DNA of 52,612 nt from Lachnospiraceae bacterium (GTDB lineage: Bacteria; Bacillota; Clostridia; Lachnospirales; Lachnospiraceae): positions 1-52,612 of the forward strand of contig JAEEYF010000091.1 of assembly GCA_016291655.1 (NCBI GenBank). The letters run 5' to 3'. How positions within the stretch are numbered: the stretch's first letter is position 1; the number at the start of each line of letters is the position of its first letter. Below the pieces are notes generated by a model, which was given only the letters and a program-made list of their open reading frames with translations, was not told the DNA's origin and did not search any database. Below, piece by piece: positions 45,358 through 52,612 of this stretch. Both the position numbers and the translations under genes were made by a program.

Positions 45358-46224
45358 ATGAAAACTTCGGATATTGTGATCAGAGATCCCTTCGTCCTGG
45401 CGGACGGCGGCAAATACTATCTTTACGGGACAAGAAGCCTCACCTGCTGGGGAGAGGCGGACGGTTTTGATGCATATGTGAGTGAGGATCTTGAGAATTG
45501 GGAAGGTCCTGTTGAGATCTTCCATAAGACTGCGGATTTTCCCTATGACAAGAATTACTGGGCTCCGGAAGTACACAAGTATCAGGGCGCATATTATATG
45601 TTTGCGACCTTCAACACGGTGGCGGAGAACATGAAGGGCACAATGATCCTTAAGAGTGAAAGCCCTCTCGGACCCTTCAGACCGCACAGTGAAGGGAAGA
45701 TCACTCCCGAAGAATGGAACTGCCTGGACGGTACGTTTTACGTGAATCCCAAAGGCGTTCCTTACATGATCTTCAGCCATGAATGGGAGGATCTGATCGA
45801 CGGACAGATCTGTGCAGTGGAGCTTACCCCCGATCTTAAGAGACGTGCGGGGGAACCCTTCACTTTGTTTGCGGCATCGGAAGCCAAGGGATGGGTGCGT
45901 TCCATCACTCACAGAAGATACCCCGGCAAGGAGATATATGTTACCGACGGACCTTTTGCATGGCGAAATTCGGACGGTAAACTGGTACTGATGTGGTCAA
46001 GTTTCGGAGATCATGGCTATGTGGAAGCTGTCGCTTTCTCGGATAACGGCGATGTGACCGGCAAATGGACCCAGGCTGAGGCACCTCTTTATTCCGAGAA
46101 CGGCGGACACGGAATGCTGTTCAGAAAATTCGACGGGACGCTCGTGCTGACGCTTCATTATCCGAACGACAACTATCACGAACATCCGGTGTTCACAGAA
46201 ATCAGCAATAGTTTGGTTTCTTGA
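45358..46224 (+). CDS. GH43-family-like five-bladed propeller glycosidase
   Basis: A 288-residue cytosolic enzyme. The general base is likely Asp10 in IRDPFV, WAPEVHKYQGAYYMF and NCLDGTFYVN follow (the latter with the pKa-setting Asp), and VTDGPFAWR occupies the place where many GH43 enzymes have EGP with the acid Glu. GH43 covers arabinofuranosidases, xylosidases and galactosidases of plant side chains. The ATG at 45358 keeps the IRDPF start near the N-terminus; a GTG six bases upstream is also possible. The stop of the GH4 gene lies two bases before. Confidence 0.78.
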   Translation: MKTSDIVIRDPFVLADGGKYYLYGTRSLTCWGEADGFDAYVSEDLENWEGPVEIFHKTADFPYDKNYWAPEVHKYQGAYYMFATFNTVAENMKGTMILKSESPLGPFRPHSEGKITPEEWNCLDGTFYVNPKGVPYMIFSHEWEDLIDGQICAVELTPDLKRRAGEPFTLFAASEAKGWVRSITHRRYPGKEIYVTDGPFAWRNSDGKLVLMWSSFGDHGYVEAVAFSDNGDVTGKWTQAEAPLYSENGGHGMLFRKFDGTLVLTLHYPNDNYHEHPVFTEISNSLVS

Positions 46225-46291
46225 GCTGAAAAACGATGTTTGTATAAAGTAATTTCATTGATAAAAAGTTTACTGTGTTAACTTAAAAAAG

Positions 46292-46349
46292 TTGATGAAA
46301 AACTGAAAATATGATAAAATATAGAACAGCTATGCTGTTCTATTTTTTT
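46292..46349 (+). promoter_or_regulatory. Promoter overlapping a terminator
   Basis: TTGATG (46292-46297), a 17-base spacer and an extended TGATAAAAT (-10 at 46315-46320) form a promoter. Immediately after it ATAGAACAGC (46321-46330) pairs with GCTGTTCTAT (46334-46343), followed by seven T. Transcripts from upstream meet a full terminator, whereas RNA starting near 46327 lacks its 5' arm and is not terminated. Confidence 0.7.
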
Positions 46350-46370
46350 AGGGGCAATCATGGAGGGAAA

Positions 46371-48599
46371 ATGAAAATAAAAGTGGATGAGCGATTAAGA
46401 ATAGTGCTCTGGTGGCTTGTTCTGCTGGTTGCTGTGGCATTAGGCTTCGGGGTGACCAACAGTTTAAAGAGGAGTATTGAGAGATCAAGCTTTTCAGACA
46501 TATCGATCGCTGTAAGAAGTAAACGATCCGATATAGAAAAGGACTTAAATAATGCAGTTTCTTATTTGAGTCTTCTTGGCGCAGATGAAACCGAAGACGG
46601 TTTTTTTAGGGGCGATGACAAGAAATTTGCCTTCGTTCGGGAACAGCTTCGTGCCTTGGCCGTCGGAGTATATGATTTTGAAAAGGATGAGATCAACCTG
46701 TCATTAAGTGAGTCGATCAGTTACGGCGAAAATCTTGAGAATCTGAAAACGATCATGAGGAATGCCTGCAGCAGGGACAGTGTTACGATCATTAAGGATA
46801 ATTCCTTTTTGGAAAGCGGAGATCTTGGCACTCTTGTTCCGATAAAGAACGACAGCGATGAGGCGATCGGACTTTCCTTCGGGTTCTTTAGTATTGAGGG
46901 CTTTGCCTCTAAAATTTCCGAATCGGTTTACAACGGAGCAGGTTATTGTTTACTGACCGATTCACAGGGAAATGTGATCGTCCCGTCCGACAAGTTCTCT
47001 CTGTATATGGACTCTGCGAACGCACAAAACGATCTTTCCGACGGCGAGGTCAGCAGTATATTTGACAATCTTGACAGCGGAAAGTTTAAGAGGTTCGAAA
47101 GGGGCGGAAAGAGATTCTATGTATATGCCCTGGCACTTGAAGATTACCCGGATTATGTGCTTGTAGCGGTGATCGACGGAATGTCCATCTTCAAAAACCT
47201 GTCGCTTGCCACAAGGGGTGTCATAGCGATCGTCTTTATCATCTTGGCCGTGACGATAGTTCAGAGTGTTTACTTCTTTACAACTATTAAGAAGAGAAAA
47301 ACGGAATTTGACGATGTTTTGAACTACGATGAGCTGACAGGTCTGCCGACCAAGCCTCATCACAAGAACATTGCGGTGAGCATCCTCAAAAAGGCCAAGG
47401 GAAACTATGCATATGCCGCCTGTGATGTTTCGGAATTCAAGTATTTCAACAGCACCTTCGGTTACGACTACGGAAATCTTGTGCTGAAATATATTGCAAA
47501 TGTAATGAGCGATGCACTTCTTAAGGATGAGACGGTCAGCCGTACAAGCGGTGACCATTTTGCTATGCTCCTTCACTATAACGACCCCGATGATCTGACG
47601 AGCAGACTGATGCATATCCTTGATACGGCCAGTGTGCTGCCGGTTACGGATGACGGGCGTCAACCCAGAGCAGTGTTCACCTGCGGGGTTTACCTCGTGG
47701 GGAACGAATCGGACATCAACAGGATACGTGCTCGCGCAAACGTGGCAAGAAAGGGACTTAAGAAGTCCATTACCAACCAGATCGCCTTCTACAATGAGGC
47801 GGATTTTAATACCGAGCTTGAGATACACGAGCTGCAGGAGGATCTGCTGCACGCGGTCGATAATAAAGAACTGGCGGTTTTCCTTCAGCCAAAGTATGGA
47901 ATTACAAACGAAGAAGTTATCGGAGCTGAAGCACTTGTACGCTGGAATCACAGCTCGAAGGGACTTCTTTCACCCAATGTGTTCATTCCCATCGCCGAAA
48001 AGATCGGCCTTGTAAAAGAGATCGACTTCTATGTTTTCTCTGCCGTATGCAAACAGCTGAATCAGTGGAAGGCAGAGGGAAAAGAGATCGTTCCCATATC
48101 AGTCAATTTCTCCCGCGTTCATTTGGGAGATGATGACTTCGTCGCTAAGCTCATACGCGTGACGAAGGAAAATGATATCGAGCCCAAATACCTTGAGATC
48201 GAACTTACAGAGAGTGCGGTCTATGATGAGATGGAGCGTCTTTTGGATATCATGTATCTCATCAAAGAGGCTGGCTTCGGGCTTTCAATGGATGACTTCG
48301 GATCGGGCTATTCATCCCTTCATCTGCTTCGCGAAATGCCCGTCGACGTGCTCAAGCTTGACAAGGGCTTCCTTGACGATTGCAGCGATGACAATCAGCG
48401 TGAGAAGAAGGTCATCTCTCATGTGATCTCCCTTGCGAAGGATCTGCAGATCTCCGTACTTGCGGAGGGTGTTGAGACCGAATCACAGAAGAATTTCCTT
48501 CAGGAAGCAAATTGCGATATGATCCAGGGATACTATTACGCAAAGCCTATGCCTATGAAGGATTTCGCCAAGTACATCGAAGAAAGCGGTGTAAAGTAA
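46371..48599 (+). CDS. Membrane c-di-GMP phosphodiesterase, degenerate GGDEF plus EAL
   Basis: A 742-residue sensor protein. Membrane segments at about residues 12-30 and 283-308 enclose an extracellular Cache-like sensor domain. A GGDEF domain follows in which the active site reads SGDHF (393-397), so it is unlikely to make c-di-GMP. The EAL domain starts EALVRWNH (Glu520) and has the other conserved acidic/Asn/Lys motifs: SVNFSR, ELTES, MDDFGSGYSS, LKLDKGFL and AEGVETE. These fit an active phosphodiesterase. The ATG at 46371 has GGAGGG upstream; an earlier frame start overlaps the terminator. It may control adhesion or motility in response to an external signal. Confidence 0.9.
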   Translation: MKIKVDERLRIVLWWLVLLVAVALGFGVTNSLKRSIERSSFSDISIAVRSKRSDIEKDLNNAVSYLSLLGADETEDGFFRGDDKKFAFVREQLRALAVGVYDFEKDEINLSLSESISYGENLENLKTIMRNACSRDSVTIIKDNSFLESGDLGTLVPIKNDSDEAIGLSFGFFSIEGFASKISESVYNGAGYCLLTDSQGNVIVPSDKFSLYMDSANAQNDLSDGEVSSIFDNLDSGKFKRFERGGKRFYVYALALEDYPDYVLVAVIDGMSIFKNLSLATRGVIAIVFIILAVTIVQSVYFFTTIKKRKTEFDDVLNYDELTGLPTKPHHKNIAVSILKKAKGNYAYAACDVSEFKYFNSTFGYDYGNLVLKYIANVMSDALLKDETVSRTSGDHFAMLLHYNDPDDLTSRLMHILDTASVLPVTDDGRQPRAVFTCGVYLVGNESDINRIRARANVARKGLKKSITNQIAFYNEADFNTELEIHELQEDLLHAVDNKELAVFLQPKYGITNEEVIGAEALVRWNHSSKGLLSPNVFIPIAEKIGLVKEIDFYVFSAVCKQLNQWKAEGKEIVPISVNFSRVHLGDDDFVAKLIRVTKENDIEPKYLEIELTESAVYDEMERLLDIMYLIKEAGFGLSMDDFGSGYSSLHLLREMPVDVLKLDKGFLDDCSDDNQREKKVISHVISLAKDLQISVLAEGVETESQKNFLQEANCDMIQGYYYAKPMPMKDFAKYIEESGVK

Positions 48600-48630
48600 G
48601 CGCGAAAGCATCTAACCGTATAAAAAGATC

Positions 48631-48658
48631 AACCCGGCGTCAAAGGACGTCGGGTTTT
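48631..48658 (+). terminator. Terminator of the EAL gene
   Basis: AACCCGGCGTC (48631-48641) pairs with GACGTCGGGTT (48646-48656) with one G-T pair, then TTTT. It lies between two convergent genes and may serve both. Confidence 0.75.
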
Positions 48659-48678
48659 GCTTATTTCGGGATAAAATC

Positions 48679-49173
48679 TTACTTCATGAGTTTGTGTGGG
48701 AATTTCCTGAACATCAGGAGGTAGAAGGCCCATATGAACAGGCGCACCACAACATAGGCGATCAGGATCAGAGAGGGCAGTCCCCGCAGCATTTCCTGCT
48801 CGGGCGGATTGGAAGTGTAATTGTAGTGCCAGGCGATCAGCATGACCACGTTCAGCAAAAAGCCGAAAGACAGCGCTTTTGAAGCAAGCCCGGAGTAATG
48901 GTACTTTTTCCTGAGCAAAGGCAGCGGCAGGTCATCCTCCGGTTTTTGGATCGTGCGGTTTTTTATCAGCCCTTCCATTATCATGGGAAAGGCCAGATCC
49001 AGCAGAATGATGTACAGCGGGCTGAACAGCCTGATCCCGTTGAAAATGAAGAACAGCTGCACCACGATCAGCACCAGAGCCAAAAAGCGGTTGGAGATCA
49101 AAAGCCCGCGCATGGCGGATATGCCATTGGTGACAGCGGCCATCTCTCTCGATTTTTTGTTCTCGTCATCCAT
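48679..49173 (-). CDS. Four-helix membrane protein of unknown function
   Basis: A 164-residue protein with hydrophobic segments at about residues 24-50 (LLISNRFLALVLIVVQLFFIFNGI), 52-68, 105-120 and 135-155, and a charged middle loop KNRTIQKPEDDLPLPLLRKKYHY. GGAGGT precedes the ATG at 49173 on the minus strand; a longer start at 49191 lacks a site. No family recognised. It is convergent with the EAL gene. Confidence 0.65.
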   Translation of the reverse strand: MDDENKKSREMAAVTNGISAMRGLLISNRFLALVLIVVQLFFIFNGIRLFSPLYIILLDLAFPMIMEGLIKNRTIQKPEDDLPLPLLRKKYHYSGLASKALSFGFLLNVVMLIAWHYNYTSNPPEQEMLRGLPSLILIAYVVVRLFIWAFYLLMFRKFPHKLMK

Positions 49174-49222
49174 AATCTTACCTCCGACCACTATTTTAAT
49201 CCTTTACTCCATCGCGGTCAAG

Positions 49223-49288
49223 ATGACACCAAAACCCCGTCCCCGTGGCTCATTTTTTGACACCTTGGGGACGGGGTTTTGGTGTCAT
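49223..49288. repeat. REP-like inverted pair
   Basis: Two copies of the 22-bp unit, in the variant with TTTTGG in place of TTATGG, face each other (49223-49244 inverted, 49267-49288 direct) around a 22-base spacer. They can form a perfect 22-bp stem. Same family as the cluster at 30.4 kb. Confidence 0.85.
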
Positions 49289-49319
49289 TTTTCAGTGAAC
49301 TGTAAGTTGTCAGAAAATG

Positions 49320-49348
49320 TTGCGCGCAGTGCCTTAAAGACTTATAAT
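49320..49348 (+). promoter_or_regulatory. Putative promoter of the aldo/keto reductase gene
   Basis: TTGCGC (49320-49325) and TATAAT (49343-49348) with a 17-base spacer, then GGAAGGAGG and an ATG at 49371. The next REP-like hairpin lies downstream of this promoter, i.e. within the predicted transcript leader. Confidence 0.5.
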
Positions 49349-49375
49349 AGAGGGAAGGAGGTGGCAGCGGATGAA

Positions 49376-49427
49376 CCATGGGGACGGGGTTATGGTGTCA
49401 AAAAATGACACCATAACCCCGTCCCCG
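49376..49427. repeat. REP-like hairpin in the aldo/keto reductase leader
   Basis: A direct copy (49380-49400) and an inverted copy (49405-49426) of the 22-bp unit are only four bases apart and form a near-perfect long hairpin. It sits between a good ribosome site (AAGGAGG, before an ATG at 49371) and the family-supported start at 49452. Confidence 0.85.
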
Positions 49428-49451
49428 GGTATCATTGACAGGAGCAAACAT

Positions 49452-50633
49452 ATGCAATACAGAAACGACAAAAACGGCGAAGCCCTCTCGGTGATGGGCT
49501 TCGGATGCATGAGATTTCAGAAAAAAGGAACAGGCATAGACATGGAGAAGGCGGAGCAGCAGATCATGGAAGCCATAGAGCTTGGCGTGAATTACTTCGA
49601 CACCGCTTATGTTTATTCGGGAAGTGAGGCCTGCATAGGCGAGATCTTCGAGAAGAACCATGTGAGGGAAAAGATCAAGATCGCCACGAAGCTGCCACAG
49701 TACCTGGTGGGGAGCAATGCGGCGCTGGACAAGTTCTTTAAAGAGGAGCTGTCGAGGCTGCGGACGGACTACGTCGACTACTACCTGATGCACCATCTGA
49801 CGGATGTGGCTATGTGGGAAAAACTCAAGAATGTCGGCGCGCGGGAGTGGCTGGAAGAGAAGAAAAAGTCAGGCGCGATCCGAAACGTGGGCTTCTCCTA
49901 TCACGGGAATTCCGACGGATTCCTGAAGATCCTGAATGACTATGACTGGGACATGTGCCAGATCCAGTACAACTACTTTGACGAGAATTCCCAGGCGGGG
50001 GTCATCGGCCTCAAGGCAGCGGCGGAGAAGGGCATACCGGTTGTGATCATGGAGCCGCTGCGCGGCGGGAAGCTTGTAAATATGCTTCCGGACAAGGCAA
50101 AGAAGATCATGAAAGAGAGCGGAAGGGATTGGACGCCCGCAGAATGGGGCTTCCGCTGGCTCCTTAACCAGCCGGAGGTCACGGTCATATTGTCCGGCAT
50201 GAACACCTCGGAAATGGTGCGGGAAAACTGCAAGACGGGCGAAACCGCGCGGGTGGGCGAGTTCACGGACAAGGATTTCGAGACGCTGGCGAAAGTGACC
50301 GAGGCCATAAAAGAAAAGGAAAAGGTGGGATGCACGGGGTGCAGGTATTGTATGCCCTGCCCGCAGGGTGTGGACATTCCGGGCATATTCAGGTGCTACA
50401 ACGCCATGTACATCGAAGGCAAGTCGGAGGGGCGTTTCCAGTTCGCCCAGACGGTGGGACTCACCAAGCAGCCGTCCTTCGCGAGCCAATGCGTGGCGTG
50501 CCACAAGTGCGAAAGACACTGCCCGCAGAACATCCCTATCATAGACAAGCTGAAGGAAGCGGACAAGGCGCTTCGCCCGCTACCCTACAAGATCGGGATA
50601 GACATCGCGAGGAAGTTTATGTTTAGAAAATGA
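49452..50633 (+). CDS. Aldo/keto reductase with C-terminal 4Fe-4S ferredoxin domain
   Basis: A 393-residue oxidoreductase. The N-terminal TIM barrel carries the AKR tetrad motifs NYFDTAYVYSG (Asp, Tyr), IATKLPQ (Lys) and DYYLMHHL (His), then FSYHG and MEPLRGGKL. The C-terminal part has two cysteine clusters, CTGCRYCMPCP and CVACHKCERHCP, for 4Fe-4S centres. Such proteins are common in Clostridia, and their substrates are largely unknown. The ATG at 49452 has CAGGAG upstream and begins MQYRNDKNGEALSVMGFG, as usual; a frame open through the REP hairpin would add 27 unusual residues. Its GC content is high compared with the next gene. Confidence 0.88.
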   Translation: MQYRNDKNGEALSVMGFGCMRFQKKGTGIDMEKAEQQIMEAIELGVNYFDTAYVYSGSEACIGEIFEKNHVREKIKIATKLPQYLVGSNAALDKFFKEELSRLRTDYVDYYLMHHLTDVAMWEKLKNVGAREWLEEKKKSGAIRNVGFSYHGNSDGFLKILNDYDWDMCQIQYNYFDENSQAGVIGLKAAAEKGIPVVIMEPLRGGKLVNMLPDKAKKIMKESGRDWTPAEWGFRWLLNQPEVTVILSGMNTSEMVRENCKTGETARVGEFTDKDFETLAKVTEAIKEKEKVGCTGCRYCMPCPQGVDIPGIFRCYNAMYIEGKSEGRFQFAQTVGLTKQPSFASQCVACHKCERHCPQNIPIIDKLKEADKALRPLPYKIGIDIARKFMFRK

Positions 50634-50688
50634 CTATAGCAAAATAAAAGGGGCTATAGAATAAGCAGGTCAAAGAGGGAAAATCGGA

Positions 50689-52056
50689 ATGAAAAAAAGT
50701 TTATTGATATTTGTATTAGTTGGAATTCTATTTATTGAGGCATGTGGACCAACAGGGATCAAAGCTGGACAAGAGAGTGTTGATTCTGAGGCGGGGAATG
50801 AAAATACACCCACAACGGCCACGACGAACACGCCAACCCCAACGGCGACGCATACGCCGTCCCCTGTTCTGACGAACACACCAATCCCGGTGCCTGATTT
50901 TGGGGGAGATTATGTTTATGAAGATTTCACCTATGAAGCTGACAAAGTGCTTAGGAAAGTGAGGATCAAACGTTACCGGGCGTCACAAAAGGAAATTGTA
51001 ATCCCGGATACCATTGACGGGATGAATGTGGTAGGTATAAATGCTTTTACTTTTGAAGGGAATCAAGACATTGAGAAGGTTATCCTTCCGGAAAGCCTGG
51101 TAGAAATTGGAAATTATGCATTCCAAGGGTGCAGAGGACTTAGAAGTATTGTTATTCCCAAAAACGTGACAAGCATAGGGACTAATGCATTTGCGAACTG
51201 CGATGGTTTAATCGAAATTGACATTAAGGGAGAATTAACATCCTTTAATACAGGCATACTTCAAGGATGCGACAGCTTGAAGAAATATAACGGTCCGGAT
51301 TGGGTAAGAAAAAATAATTCCGATGTTGAGAAATGTGTAATCCCTGAGGGAATTACCCAAATCGGCAGAAGAGCTTTCAATAATTGCGAAAAGCTAACGG
51401 ATGTAACGATCCCGAATTCAGTGACAAGCATAGAGGATTATGCTTTTTACAATTGCCTGAATCTAAAAAAAATAATAATACCTGAAAGTGTAACATATAT
51501 AGCAAAAGACAGCTTTGAAAACTGCCGAAATTTGCAAGATGTGGAAATAAAAGGAAACTTAACAACGTTTGTGGCAGGAATATTTGAAGATTGTAAAAAC
51601 CTGTCTGCTTATAAGGGACCTGAATGGGTAACACAGTATAATTCTGACGTGAAGGAGTGCATAATTCCTGAAGGAGTGAATTGTATTGGAGACAGAGCGT
51701 TTGAAGAGTGCAGAAAGCTTGAAAAGATCATTATTCCGGATAGCGTAACAAGTATAGGGAAATGGGCATTCTTTTGGGCTGAGAATCTAAAAGATATAGT
51801 TATTCCGAATGAGGTTACATGTATTGGCCAACATGCATTCGGCAGTTGTAAAGCTTTAAAAGAAATAACAATTCCTGAAGGTGTAACAGTTCTAAGGGAA
51901 TATACATTCAGCAGCTGTGATAATTTGTCCGTAATCAAACTTCCAAAGACTATTAAGGCAATTGAGAGGGGAGTATTTTTCGGGTGTTCGAAACTGGAGA
52001 ATATTGAAATACCGGATAATGTAATTGAAATCAATGATGATGCATTTCTGGAGTAA
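50689..52056 (+). CDS. BspA-like leucine-rich-repeat surface lipoprotein
   Basis: A 455-residue protein. The signal has a weak lipobox FIEAC (Cys19), followed by a Thr/Pro linker (PTPTATHTPSPVLTNTP) and then LRR_5-type repeats such as VTSIGTNAFANCDGL and ITQIGRRAFNNCEKLTDVTIPNSV. A larger ~108-residue unit is duplicated: GPDWVRKNNSDVEKCVIPEG and GPEWVTQYNSDVKECIIPEG. BspA-like proteins bind host proteins, other microbes or polysaccharides. The gene is AT-rich compared with the preceding reductase, which may mark acquisition. GGGAAAATCGGA precedes the ATG. Confidence 0.85.
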   Translation: MKKSLLIFVLVGILFIEACGPTGIKAGQESVDSEAGNENTPTTATTNTPTPTATHTPSPVLTNTPIPVPDFGGDYVYEDFTYEADKVLRKVRIKRYRASQKEIVIPDTIDGMNVVGINAFTFEGNQDIEKVILPESLVEIGNYAFQGCRGLRSIVIPKNVTSIGTNAFANCDGLIEIDIKGELTSFNTGILQGCDSLKKYNGPDWVRKNNSDVEKCVIPEGITQIGRRAFNNCEKLTDVTIPNSVTSIEDYAFYNCLNLKKIIIPESVTYIAKDSFENCRNLQDVEIKGNLTTFVAGIFEDCKNLSAYKGPEWVTQYNSDVKECIIPEGVNCIGDRAFEECRKLEKIIIPDSVTSIGKWAFFWAENLKDIVIPNEVTCIGQHAFGSCKALKEITIPEGVTVLREYTFSSCDNLSVIKLPKTIKAIERGVFFGCSKLENIEIPDNVIEINDDAFLE

Positions 52057-52178
52057 TGTCAAAGCAACTGTATGAAGAGTTAACAATATAAAGACTAAGG
52101 GACGGTAAAGAAAGAAACATGCGACTGTGGCTTTAGTTTTCGGCACAAACGTCCGATATAAGAATATAGAAGCTATGG

Positions 52179-52219
52179 AAAGCACTTTTTTCACGGAAGA
52201 TGAAAGAAGTGCTTTTTTT
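52179..52219 (+). terminator. Terminator/attenuator just before the last gene
   Basis: AAAGCACTTTTTTCA pairs with TGAAAGAAGTGCTTT, followed by seven T (52213-52219), and GGAGGT of the next gene starts at 52220. It ends the LRR transcript and might also limit read-through into the last gene. In the 120 bases before it I see nothing else. Confidence 0.7.
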
Positions 52220-52229
52220 GGAGGTAAAG

Positions 52230-52612
52230 ATGAATACAGTCATAGAAACAGCTAACGAAAAGAAGACAGCCACTCTCAGGGAGCTCTGCGACGACATAAA
52301 GAAGAAGACGGGGCCGTTGGCGAAGATGTCTGAGGAGGAGAAAAACGAAAGGCTTGCGAAGATCATTGCGAAGCTGAAATCGGGCAAAAGGCTGAGCGAG
52401 GAGGAACTGGCGTTCCTGAGGTGCGTGGATCGCGACATGTATGCGCATGCGCTCAGGGTGCAGAAGATGGCCGAGTCCGTGGAAAATCAGCTCAAGCACG
52501 CCAAAAGCAAGGAAGACGCCAACAGGATCATTTCGCAGGCGATGTCAGGCATATCGGAAAACGACCCGGACAGGGAGTATATGGTGGCGGCGGTCAACAG
52601 AGTGGCCTCGGA
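52230..52612 (+). CDS. N-terminal part of an unidentified helical protein (cut by window edge)
   Basis: The frame begins MNTVIETANEKKTATLRELC, has GGAGGT upstream and stays open for 127 codons to the window edge. The visible part is highly charged and probably all helical (EEEKNERLAKIIAKLKSGKRLSEEELAFLR). No family recognised. Codon use is GC-rich at third positions, unlike the preceding LRR gene. Confidence 0.6.
   Translation, partial: MNTVIETANEKKTATLRELCDDIKKKTGPLAKMSEEEKNERLAKIIAKLKSGKRLSEEELAFLRCVDRDMYAHALRVQKMAESVENQLKHAKSKEDANRIISQAMSGISENDPDREYMVAAVNRVAS

Noticed and set aside
46962-47951. 329-codon minus-strand frame inside the EAL gene
   Set aside because: Overlaps conserved GGDEF/EAL coding sequence; no independent support.
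48694-49408. Plus-strand frames antisense to the four-helix membrane protein
   Set aside because: The minus-strand gene has GGAGGT, a clear start and membrane segments; the plus-strand frames are Gln/His-rich shadows.

Overview
The window looks like a chromosomal segment of a fibre-degrading Clostridia species, most likely a Lachnospiraceae (Roseburia/Butyrivibrio-like). The reasons are the gene order hup-rqcP-divIC-tilS-hpt-ftsH, Gram-positive lipoprotein signals (LAAC-G), strong AGGAGG ribosome sites, AraC-controlled sugar loci and Pro/Thr linkers. No rRNA, tRNA or CRISPR array was recognised. The taxon is inferred from gene content only.

Layout. (1) 1-2.2 kb is AT-rich accessory DNA: a gene tail and an AbiEi/AbiEii-type toxin-antitoxin pair. 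(2) 2.2-2.6 kb holds no gene but a dense run of hairpins. (3) 2.6-4.2 kb, minus strand: an anchored protein with two DUF6273-like domains and an acidic pentapeptide repeat. (4) 4.4-29.9 kb is a beta-mannan utilisation locus: GH36 alpha-galactosidase, AraC regulator, then one long co-directional operon with epimerase, GH130_1-like phosphorylase, GH26 mannanase, a 994-residue binding protein, two permeases, beta-propeller/TPR membrane protein, Yip1-like protein, DUF5696-like protein, two more permeases, a repeat surface lipoprotein, a second binding protein and a GH130_2-like phosphorylase. After a terminator come two SGNH esterases resembling the CE17/CE2 pair that deacetylates mannan. (5) 29.9-35 kb is core housekeeping: HU, RqcP, DivIC, TilS, Hpt, FtsH. 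(6) 35.2-38.1 kb: a GH13 alpha-glucan hydrolase, a small membrane protein and a HigA antitoxin next to what looks like a HigB remnant. (7) 38.2-46.2 kb: AraC regulator, ABC importer, an (alpha/alpha)6 glycosidase, a GH4 enzyme with the CHEV motif of alpha-galacturonidases, and a GH43-like enzyme; this suggests uptake of acidic pectin-type oligosaccharides. (8) 46.3-52.6 kb: a membrane EAL-type c-di-GMP phosphodiesterase, a small membrane protein, an Fe-S aldo/keto reductase, a BspA-like leucine-rich-repeat lipoprotein and the start of a further gene.

How the genes work together. In the mannan locus GH26 on the cell surface would cut mannan, GH36 would remove galactose and the SGNH esterases acetyl groups. 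The binding proteins and permeases import oligosaccharides, GH130_2 shortens them, the epimerase turns mannobiose into mannosylglucose, and GH130_1 splits that with phosphate. Neither importer has its own ATPase here, so both probably share one encoded elsewhere. The least understood part is the propeller/Yip1/DUF5696 trio between the two permease pairs, which is the best candidate for an undescribed system. A second unexplained layer is a 22-bp REP-like repeat (core GGGGACGGGGTT) with eight copies at two sites, one of them in the leader of the aldo/keto reductase gene.
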